NCBI GenBank assembly: GCA_017883345.1
Contig: JADGNT010000235.1
Span: forward strand, 1-7,409
Length of the DNA: 7,409 nt
DNA from: Candidatus Solibacter sp.
Lineage (GTDB): Bacteria; Acidobacteriota; Terriglobia; Bryobacterales; Bryobacteraceae
Reading direction: 5' to 3'
Shown here: positions 1 to 7,409 of the stretch, piece by piece
How the letters are laid out: every line of letters begins with the position of its first letter
Position numbering within the stretch: position 1 is the stretch's first letter
Notes under the pieces: model-generated
What the model was told of the DNA's origin: nothing
The model's input: only the letters and a program-made list of their open reading frames with translations
Database searches by the model: none
Position numbers and translations under genes: made by a program

Positions 1-129
1 ATCGGACCGGGCGAGTTTCAGTTCAACGTGGTGGTGCCGTCGTCGCTCGCCGATGGCGATCAGCCGATCGCCGCGACGTACAACGGGTTCGGCACGCAGC
101 CTGGCACGGTGATCACGGTGAAGCGGTGA
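1..129 (+). CDS. C-terminal end of a TIGR03437-type (Solibacter C-terminal domain) protein, partial
   Basis: The open frame enters at base 1 in frame 1 and stops at TGA 127-129, giving the last 42 residues of a protein whose start lies outside the window. The fragment reads PGEFQFNVVVP near its beginning, then DGDQP, then a GFGTQPG stretch, and ends in a short beta-like VITVKR tail. This pattern (PG-x-YQ/FQ-x-NV-x-VP, then DGDQP, then a G-x-x-TQ turn) is what I know as the TIGR03437 'Solibacter uncharacterized C-terminal domain'. That domain is found at the end of many secreted, often repeat-containing proteins of Acidobacteriota. Its function is unknown; a beta-sandwich role at the cell surface is inference. 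The rest of the protein cannot be seen, so its overall role is unassigned. It is on the same strand as the following operon but is separated from it by a palindrome-rich spacer, so co-transcription is doubtful. Confidence 0.72.
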   Translation: MGPGEFQFNVVVPSSLADGDQPIAATYNGFGTQPGTVITVKR

Positions 130-163
130 AAACCTTGGACTGTCCGGGAACAGAACCCGTAGC

Positions 164-291
164 GGTGGGGCGGACCCCCTGGTCCGCGCGGGACGCCCTC
201 GTCCCGCAGCCGGGACAACGATGCCAGCATCTCGCAGGGCGCGGGCAGGCCGACGGGGGCGTCGGCCGCGGGCCAGGGGGTCCGCCCCACC
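164..291. repeat. Cloverleaf-like nested palindromic element (REP/MITE-like)
   Basis: Bases 164-188 are the inverted complement of 267-291 with 24 of 25 positions matching; the only mismatch is t183 against g272. The arm begins ggtggggcggaccccctgg. Between the arms are two perfect 7-bp hairpins, 188-194 with 201-207 (gcgggac/gtcccgc, 6-base loop) and 248-254 with 261-267 (ggccgac/gtcggcc, 6-base loop). There is also a small one at 220-223 with 228-231 (gatg/catc). The whole folds on paper as a closed stem with three inner arms. No transposase or long open frame is associated with it. Such GC-rich palindromes in spacers are typical of dispersed REP-type or non-autonomous mobile elements; that it is repeated elsewhere in this genome is inference from memory of similar genomes. 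It could also act as a transcription barrier between the gene ending at 129 and the operon starting at 365. Confidence 0.7.
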
Positions 292-317
292 ATCGGCGAA
301 CACGAGTTGCAGTGGTG

Positions 318-337
318 GGGCATGCTTTAGCTTGCCC
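318..337. repeat. Second small palindrome upstream of the operon
   Basis: gggca (318-322) pairs with tgccc (333-337), and after a T-T mismatch gc pairs with gc, leaving a 4-base ttta loop. A tttt run follows at 341-344 after a ggc spacer. It lies 27 bases before the ATG of the P-type ATPase gene. It could be a weak factor-independent terminator for the upstream gene, although the T-run is short and offset. It could equally be a second unit of the dispersed palindrome family seen at 164-291. I see no convincing -35/-10 pair in 130-364, so the operon promoter remains unlocated. Confidence 0.4.
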
Positions 338-364
338 GGCTTTTGAGCGAAGGGTTGGTATCTG

Positions 365-3319
<2,955 letters not shown>

Positions 3320-3325
3320 ACGACG

Positions 3326-4216
3326 ATGCCGGAACCATATCGACGGTATTTGCCGGCGGCGGCGGGAGCGGCGCTGCTGCTTCTCGCGTACCTGACGTTT
3401 TTCGCCGTGCGCGAGACCGAGTTCGTGCTGGTGACGCAGTTCGGCCGGCCGGTGCGGACGGTGACGGAGGCGGGGCTCAGCGTGAAGTGGCCGTTGCAGA
3501 GCGCGATCTATTTCGACCGCAGGCTGCGCGTCTACAATCCGCGGCCCTCGGAATTCCTCACGCGCGATAAGAAGAACGTGGTGATCGAGAACTACGTGGC
3601 GTGGAAGATCCAGGACCCGAACCGCTTCGTGCAGACGGTGGGCGATGCCACGGCGGCGGAGATGCGGCTGCACGACATCGTATGGTCCGGGCTGTCGGCG
3701 GCGCTGGGCACGCACGATATGGATTCGCTGGTGGGTACGGATGCGGCAGCGCTGCAAACGACTTCTCTGCTGGACAGCCTGGCGGGCCTGACCGGCAAGG
3801 CGGCGCTGGAGCAGTACGGAATTCAAGTGGTGGACGTGCGTATCAAACGGCTGAACCTGCCGGAACAGAACAAGCAGAGTGTGTATGCGCGCATGCGGGC
3901 CGAGCGCGAACGCATCGCGCGCCAGTATCGCGCGGAGGGCGAGGAGCAGGCGCTGAGCATCCGCGCCGATGCCGACCGGCAGAAGGAGGAGATCCTCTCG
4001 GCGGCCTACCGGGAGGCGGAGAAGGTGAAGGGCCAGGGCGATGCCGAGTCGACGCGGATTTACGGGCAGGCGTACTCCAAGAACCCGGGGTTCTACCGGC
4101 TGTTGCGTACGCTGGAATCGTACCGGAAGGTGCTGGACGACAAAACCACCGCGATCCTGAGTTCCGACTCGGACCTGCTGCGGGTACTGACGAAAGGGGA
4201 GTCGGCGGCGCGATGA
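3326..4216 (+). CDS. hflC: HflC-like SPFH/band-7 protein
   Basis: A 296-residue protein with a short cytosolic N-terminus, one membrane helix (about 9-28) and a periplasmic SPFH domain beginning RETEFVLVTQFGRPV. The mid-domain has the HflC pattern TRDKKNVVIENYVAWKI. The helical part carries the family hallmark RMRAERERIARQYRAEGEE followed by the IRADADRQKEEIL coiled coil. The C-terminus keeps GDAESTRIYGQAY, then the NPGFYRLLRTLESY block. Length and order fit HflC (E. coli HflC is about 334 residues). HflC normally alternates with HflK in a large ring-shaped periplasmic cage that encloses FtsH and modulates its proteolysis of membrane proteins. Here its partners would be the HflK domain of the preceding fusion and the HflK encoded next. 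An aaaggag ribosome site at 3310-3316 sits inside the end of the upstream gene, 9 bases before the ATG; the gap between genes is 6 bases. The family call is firm; a role with FtsH is unproven in this locus. Confidence 0.93.
   Translation: MPEPYRRYLPAAAGAALLLLAYLTFFAVRETEFVLVTQFGRPVRTVTEAGLSVKWPLQSAIYFDRRLRVYNPRPSEFLTRDKKNVVIENYVAWKIQDPNRFVQTVGDATAAEMRLHDIVWSGLSAALGTHDMDSLVGTDAAALQTTSLLDSLAGLTGKAALEQYGIQVVDVRIKRLNLPEQNKQSVYARMRAERERIARQYRAEGEEQALSIRADADRQKEEILSAAYREAEKVKGQGDAESTRIYGQAYSKNPGFYRLLRTLESYRKVLDDKTTAILSSDSDLLRVLTKGESAAR
4196..4201 (+). promoter_or_regulatory. Ribosome binding site fixing the start of the second HflK
   Basis: The purine run aaaggggag (4193-4201) lies inside the 3' end of the HflC gene, 11 bases before ATG 4213. 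The reading frame is open far upstream (to about 3601), but that extension is only the shadow of hflC and is Gly/Arg/Ala-rich. The ATGA overlap and this site make 4213 the real start. Confidence 0.65.
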
Positions 4217-5205
4217 GCACCATCCCGCTGGATCTGGAGAACGTGGATTTGGAGACCGGGCCACGTCGGCCGAAGGGTGGCGGGTGGCGCCTCGCGCAGC
4301 GGCGGGTATGGGTCGCGTTGGTCGCGCTATGGGTGGCATCCGGGCTGTATCTGGTGGGGCCCGACCAGCAGGCGGTGGAGACTCTGGCAGGGCGGGTCGT
4401 TGTGCCGCGGGTAATGCCGGGACTGCACTATGCCCTTCCCTGGCCCATCGAAAGCGTTACGAAGTTGAAGGTGCGGCAACTACAGCGGCTGGTAGTGGGC
4501 GGCGACCTGCCGGACAGCGTGCTGGGGCGGACGCAGCCTCTGCGGTCGCAGTTCTTGACGGGCGATCAAAACCTGATTCATCTGCGCGCGGTGGTGCAGT
4601 ATTCCGTCGGGACGCCGGCCGACTACCTGTTCCGGACGGAGAATCCGGCGCAACTGGTGGGCGCGACGGTCGAGACGGAGATGACGCGCCGGGTAGCGCG
4701 GCGCGGGGTCGACGCGGTCCTGACCACCGAACGGATTGCCATTCAGGACGAGGTCCGGACCGCCGCGCAGAAGCTACTAAACGACTACTGCGCGGGAGTG
4801 CTGCTCTCCACCGTCAACATCGAGAGCGCGGCGCCTCCTCCGGAAGCCGCCGATGCGTTCCGCGACGTGGCCAGCGCGCGCGCCGATACGTCGCGGATCG
4901 TCAGTCAGGCCCAGGGTTACGCCAACGACCTGATCCCGAGGGCGCGCGGCGCGGCGCGGCAGTTGCTGGAAGAGGCCGGAGGTTACCGGCAGAGGAAGAT
5001 CGATGAGGCAACCGGCGACGCGTCACGATTCATCCAGGTAGCCGCCGAGTACGGCCGCGCCGCCGGCGTGACCCGTCGGCGGCTGTACCTGGAGGCGATG
5101 GAGGAGGTGTTGCCGCGGATCCGCAAGCTCGTCGTCGATCCGGCCGCCAATCTCGACCTGACCATCATCCGCAAGGGCGATGCGTCCGCTGGAGCGAAAC
5201 GGTAG
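4213..5205 (+). CDS. hflK: Second, stand-alone HflK-like SPFH protein
   Basis: A 330-residue protein, the second HflK-type member of the operon. It has a polar N-terminus (1-30, with a Pro/Lys/Gly stretch), one membrane helix (about 32-48), then the SPFH domain: VGPDQQAVETLAGRVV, PGLHYALPWPIE, FLTGDQNLIHLRAVVQYSV. The C-terminal helical region has DAFRDVASARAD, SQAQGYANDLIPRARG and GDASRFIQVAAEYGRA, ending with the HflK block RRRLYLEAMEEVLP and RKLVVDP. It resembles the SPFH half of the fusion closely enough to suggest duplication, but it lacks the roughly 20-residue insertion that the fusion carries before VLTGDQN and departs from the usual RFG after the first strand. It should sit in the inner membrane with the SPFH domain outside, probably assembling with HflC. 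Its ATG overlaps the hflC stop by 4 bases (ATGA), a translational-coupling arrangement that would favour matched HflC and HflK synthesis. Confidence 0.9.
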   Translation: MSTIPLDLENVDLETGPRRPKGGGWRLAQRRVWVALVALWVASGLYLVGPDQQAVETLAGRVVVPRVMPGLHYALPWPIESVTKLKVRQLQRLVVGGDLPDSVLGRTQPLRSQFLTGDQNLIHLRAVVQYSVGTPADYLFRTENPAQLVGATVETEMTRRVARRGVDAVLTTERIAIQDEVRTAAQKLLNDYCAGVLLSTVNIESAAPPPEAADAFRDVASARADTSRIVSQAQGYANDLIPRARGAARQLLEEAGGYRQRKIDEATGDASRFIQVAAEYGRAAGVTRRRLYLEAMEEVLPRIRKLVVDPAANLDLTIIRKGDASAGAKR

Positions 5206-5691
5206 ATGAAACCGAACACGCGGGCACGGATATTGGCAGTGGCGGTACTGCTGGGAGCCTTGGGAGTGGGGGGCGCGCGCAAGGCTGGGTGGTTCGAGAG
5301 CGCGGCCACGCCCGCCGCCACGACGGAAGATGCGGTTTCCGCTGGGATCTACGCCCCGATGAATGCGGCGCGGGCTGGAGACGTAAGCCGCTACCTGGCC
5401 GGTTACACGGGGCAGATGCGCACCGCCCTGCAACGGTCGCTGGAGGAGAGCGGTGGTGCGGCGTTCGCGCGGTACTTGCAGAGCTTGGATGCGGGAGTGA
5501 AGGGCATGGCCGTTTCGGTCGAGATCAGCGGTGAGCGGGAAGCGAAAGCCCGCGTGGAGTATGTGTATCAGGAACGGAACGATGTGCAGGTAGTGTACCT
5601 GGAGAAGGAAAGTGGCGGCTGGCGAATTGCGCGAACCGATGGCGATCAATCGGTCAAAGCGGCGATCCCATACGGGACGCCGATCCGGTGA
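5206..5691 (+). CDS. Small membrane-anchored, probably periplasmic protein, NTF2-like in appearance (unnamed)
   Basis: A 161-residue protein whose ATG directly follows the TAG of the second hflK (0-base spacing), with ggag at 5191-5194 as a probable ribosome site. A basic start (KPNTRAR) precedes a hydrophobic segment (about 9-24) that looks like an uncleaved anchor or signal peptide; there is no lipobox cysteine. The remainder is an alpha/beta mix: an N-terminal helical part around AARAGDVSRYLAGYTGQ, a second helix to FARYLQSLD, then strands VKGMAVSVEIS, AKARVEYVYQE, DVQVVYLEKE, GGWRIARTD, ending PYGTPIR. One cone of helices followed by a curved sheet with a terminal 'GWRI' strand is the look of NTF2-like / DUF4878-type domains; this is a fold guess, not a recognised family. 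Position as last gene of the SPFH operon suggests a partner acting on or inside the periplasmic SPFH assembly. No enzymatic residues stand out. Confidence 0.8.
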   Translation: MKPNTRARILAVAVLLGALGVGGARKAGWFESAATPAATTEDAVSAGIYAPMNAARAGDVSRYLAGYTGQMRTALQRSLEESGGAAFARYLQSLDAGVKGMAVSVEISGEREAKARVEYVYQERNDVQVVYLEKESGGWRIARTDGDQSVKAAIPYGTPIR

Positions 5692-5717
5692 CACACCCTG
5701 CGAGCGGTTGTGACCGG
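5685..5717 (+). other. Stem-loop spanning the operon's last stop codon
   Basis: ccggt (5685-5689) pairs with accgg (5713-5717), and caca (5692-5695) with tgtg (5709-5712), leaving a 2-base bulge (ga, 5690-5691) on the left side. The TGA stop (5689-5691) is inside the structure. There is no T-run after it, so it is not a classical intrinsic terminator. It may be an mRNA 3'-end stabiliser, a Rho-linked end, or chance in GC-rich DNA. Confidence 0.35.
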
Positions 5718-5787
5718 CCTGCCGCACCAGCTACGGATCGGGCAAGACACCGCGCCACGGCGGTAGTTTGGCGGGCGGCAATTCATC

Positions 5788-5846
5788 GCTGTCTGGGCGG
5801 ACAGCCTTCGATGGTCCCTACCGCCTTCAGGGCGTTCTCCGCCCTG
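5788..5846. other. Pair of hairpins between convergent genes
   Basis: Two perfect stems are close together: gctgtc/gacagc at 5788-5793 with 5800-5805 (6-base loop), and cagggcg/cgccctg at 5828-5834 with 5840-5846 (5-base loop). Neither is followed by a T-run on either strand. Located about 100-155 bases after the last operon gene, they could mark the end of the transcript or be part of a degraded repeat element. Function unknown. Confidence 0.35.
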
Positions 5847-5984
5847 GTGCATAGGCAGGGTCGGGGCTTGCTCCCTCGATCCGGCGGGACGTCCGAGATC
5901 AGGTTTGCGGCGGGTAGTCGGGGGGGGAGCCGGTCCGCGGCTCCGGAATCAGCGGCCCAGCCCGCGAATCTGATAGGTAAGGAT

Positions 5985-6149
5985 CTATGTGGAAACCCCT
6001 AGCAGGATTCCGAGGAAACCGCCCAAGCGATACAAGGCCGTCGCTTCCACGACGAAGGTGGCCAGGACATGTCCGGTTTTGCGAGCGTGACCGAGGGCTC
6101 TCGGTGAGGACTTCATCCCCGCCCCCGCTGATCGAAGTTGATTGGCCAC
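5985..6149 (-). pseudogene. Remnant of a MacB/FtsX-family ABC transporter permease
   Basis: Read on the minus strand, the frame from GTG 6149 (or ATG 6116) to TAG 5985-5987 encodes 54 (or 43) residues. These include PRALGHARKTGHVLATFVVE followed by ATALYRLGGFLGILLGVST. This matches the C-terminal part of FtsX/MacB permeases, where a cytosolic RRALGA-type segment leads into xxQFLVEA and then a SLLGGLLGILLGV membrane helix. Intact MacB permeases are several hundred residues long, with an ATPase domain or partner and further helices, all missing here. The frame reads on for 11 codons past the TAG, then stops again. Upstream in the same frame there is a TAA 8 codons before the GTG. It is therefore a decayed fragment rather than a small gene. 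It lies downstream of, and in the same orientation as, the efflux outer-membrane gene at 6313-7409, fitting a former macB-tolC-like locus. The family match is from pattern recognition only. Confidence 0.55.
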
Positions 6150-6187
6150 GCGCGCGTCCTTTCGTCCTGCCCATTAAGGCTTGTCAA

Positions 6188-6213
6188 GAACCTCACCATT
6201 AAAGACGAGGTTC
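6188..6213. other. Stem-loop downstream of the efflux gene
   Basis: gaacctc (6188-6194) pairs perfectly with gaggttc (6207-6213) across a 12-base A-rich loop (accattaaagac). It lies about 100 bases past the stop of the minus-strand efflux gene. No T-run follows on the minus strand (ttgacaagcc comes next), so termination is only a possibility. Confidence 0.3.
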
Positions 6214-6312
6214 GTCCCCAAGCAGCAACGCCCGTCGATCCGGTATTCGGGGCCGAGGGCAGGTGGTAGGCGTGGCAACCGGGGAGGAGCTAGCCGAGGC
6301 GGCTCCACTCGC

Positions 6313-7409
6313 TCAGCGTCGTACGTCCTGGGAAGAGGGTAGCTGCGACGCGTCCCATCCGCCGCCGAGGGCTTGGATTAAGGACACGCTCGCGACCATG
6401 CGTCGCGTGAGAAGATCGACAGCCGTCCGTTGATTCTGCAGCGCGCTGTTCTGCGCGGTGATTACCTGCAGATAGTTCGCGATCCCTCCACGATATTGGA
6501 TCGTGGAAATCTCAAGCGACTGCTGCGCGGCTTTGACCGCCCGGTCCGTGATCTCAGCCTCCTCGGAGAGGATGCGCAACTGCGCCAAACTGTCCTCCAC
6601 CTGTTGCAGCGCCGTCAGCACCGTCTGCCGGTAATTCGCCACGTAGGCGTCATAGGTGGCTTGCGTCACCTTTACTTGAGCGCGGTGCTTGCCTGCATCG
6701 AAGAGAGTCCCGGCCAACTGCGGTCCCACGCTCCAGAAGCGGCTTGGCCATGTGAGCAGGTCGCCGATGACCGTTGTCTGCAAACCCGCGCCGGCGCTGA
6801 TGGACAGCGACGGGTAGAGCGCCGCCTTGGCGATGCCGATTTGTTCGTTCGCGGAGGCAACCTGCCGTTCGGCGGCAGCGATGTCGGGCCTTCGTTCCAG
6901 CAGAGCGGAGGGAATACCGATCGTAGATACCGGCGGCGGAGCCTGATTCGGCACGGCGGGAATCGACAGATCGGAAGGCGCTTTGCCCGTCAGCACGGCG
7001 ATCGCATGTTCGAATTGGGCCCGCTGAACTCCCAGGTCGACCAACTGCGCACGTACGGTTTCCAGTTGAGTCTGAGCGAGGGCCACATCGCCCTTCGATG
7101 TGACACCGCCATCGAACCGGTCCTGGGTGAGTTGAACATATTGCTCGGACGACTTCACCGTGGCTTCCAGCAACTGCCGCGAGGCGTCCAGACCCTGAAT
7201 CTGGAAGTAATCCGCGGCGAGTTCCGCCTCGTACAACAAGCGGGCGTTCTCCAGTTGGGCCGCCGAAGCCTGGGCGACGGCGGAATTTGCCGCAACCCCG
7301 CGCCGGATGCTACCCCATATGTCGACCTGATAGGCGACCAGGTCAATCGGTAACGTGTAAAGGCCTCTCACGCCGGAAGCCGAGCCCGCTCCGGAATCCG
7401 CAGCGGATG
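6313..7409 (-). CDS. NodT/OprM-family outer-membrane efflux protein, N-terminus beyond the window
   Basis: Stop TGA is at 6315-6313. The frame is open to the right edge, so 365 codons of C-terminal sequence are seen. A GTG at 7371 could be read as a start, but residues before it (SAADSGAGSASG) continue the family pattern, so the real start with signal peptide and lipobox is outside. The protein is a TolC-like trimeric channel that passes substrates from an inner-membrane pump across the outer membrane. Visible marks: DIWGSIRRGV at the start of the first helical repeat, AELAADYFQIQGLDASRQLL, RFDGGVTSKGDVALAQTQLE, the family hallmark PSALLERRPDIAAAERQVASAN, IGIAKAALYPSLSISAGAG, then LAGTLFDAGKHRAQV, QQVEDSLAQLR, and the end SLIQALGGGWD. 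Both coiled-coil repeats are complete enough for an intact gene. A partner pump is not in the window apart from a permease remnant downstream. Substrate (drug, metal, lipid) cannot be read from this protein. Confidence 0.93.
   Translation of the reverse strand, partial: SAADSGAGSASGVRGLYTLPIDLVAYQVDIWGSIRRGVAANSAVAQASAAQLENARLLYEAELAADYFQIQGLDASRQLLEATVKSSEQYVQLTQDRFDGGVTSKGDVALAQTQLETVRAQLVDLGVQRAQFEHAIAVLTGKAPSDLSIPAVPNQAPPPVSTIGIPSALLERRPDIAAAERQVASANEQIGIAKAALYPSLSISAGAGLQTTVIGDLLTWPSRFWSVGPQLAGTLFDAGKHRAQVKVTQATYDAYVANYRQTVLTALQQVEDSLAQLRILSEEAEITDRAVKAAQQSLEISTIQYRGGIANYLQVITAQNSALQNQRTAVDLLTRRMVASVSLIQALGGGWDASQLPSSQDVRR

Larger units (their letters stand above)
5692..6312. other. 620-base spacer without a convincing intact gene
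   Basis: This stretch separates the plus-strand SPFH operon from the minus-strand efflux gene, which converge on it. It holds stem-loops (5685-5717, 5788-5805, 5828-5846, 6188-6213) and, on the minus strand, a broken piece of an FtsX/MacB-type permease at 5985-6149. Open frames on either strand between 5692 and 5980 are Arg/Pro/Gly-rich, show no family pattern and have no good ribosome site, so I do not call them genes. A minus-strand frame at 6308-6174 is open for 44 codons (GTG to TAA), is in the same frame as the permease fragment and ends with a plausible protein-like stretch (GTNLVFNGEVLDKP). I do not recognise it. No tRNA, rRNA, CRISPR or complete insertion sequence is seen. Confidence 0.55.

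Noticed and set aside
3601..4212. Possible N-terminal extension of the second HflK to give a 534-residue protein
   Set aside because: The upstream part is the out-of-frame shadow of hflC, Gly/Arg/Ala-rich. ATG 4213 has an ATGA overlap, a ribosome site and the expected HflK N-terminus.
5688..6002. Plus-strand open frame of about 100 codons after the operon
   Set aside because: Arg/Ala/Pro-rich, no recognisable motif, no clear ribosome site; it overlaps stem-loops and the antisense permease remnant.
6182..6187. Minus-strand TTGACA as a -35 promoter box
   Set aside because: No acceptable -10 element appears 16-18 bases downstream and no intact gene follows it.
7369..7371. GTG as the real start of the efflux protein
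   Set aside because: The frame continues without a stop to the window edge and the family requires a longer N-terminal part with a signal peptide, so the gene is treated as truncated by the window.

Overview
The window looks like a piece of a high-GC acidobacterial genome, most likely from the Bryobacterales / Candidatus Solibacter lineage. This rests on three things seen here. First, the protein ending at base 129 has the C-terminal signature (PGEFQFNVVVP, then DGDQP, then GxxTQPG) of the TIGR03437 'Solibacter C-terminal domain', which is abundant in that lineage. Second, the GC content is high throughout. Third, the upstream spacer carries a long GC-rich palindromic element of a type I associate with such genomes. 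The taxonomic call is inference.

Layout: (1) 1-129, the tail of a TIGR03437-type protein. (2) 130-364, a spacer holding a cloverleaf-like nested palindrome (164-291) and a second hairpin (318-337). (3) 365-5691, a tight four-gene plus-strand operon. Its members are a 984-residue fusion of a P1B-type metal-transport ATPase to an HflK-type SPFH domain, an HflC-like SPFH protein, a second stand-alone HflK-like SPFH protein, and a small membrane-anchored, probably periplasmic protein with an NTF2-like look. Gene spacing is 6 nt, then a 4-nt ATGA overlap, then 0 nt, so the genes are almost surely co-transcribed and translationally coupled. (4) 5692-6312, a 620-base stretch with several stem-loops and, on the minus strand, a decayed fragment of a MacB/FtsX-type ABC permease (5985-6149). 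(5) 6313 to the right edge, minus strand, most of a NodT/OprM-family outer-membrane efflux protein whose N-terminus lies outside the window.

The standout is the operon. Three SPFH modules in series (HflK fused to an ATPase, then HflC, then HflK) are encoded with a metal-ATPase module and no FtsH protease in view. In enterobacteria HflK and HflC form a large membrane-anchored periplasmic cage around FtsH. Here the predicted topology of the fusion (eight ATPase helices, cytosolic linker, ninth helix, SPFH domain outside) would place the ATPase in the membrane at the base of such a cage. My hypothesis is an SPFH-scaffolded metal transporter with a dedicated periplasmic accessory protein. The ATPase also has an altered HP motif (His-Ala), no N-terminal metal-binding domain and a non-canonical eighth helix, so its cargo cannot be named from sequence.

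The efflux protein lies upstream, in the same orientation, of the macB-like remnant. This suggests a former macB/tolC-type export locus that has lost its inner-membrane pump here.
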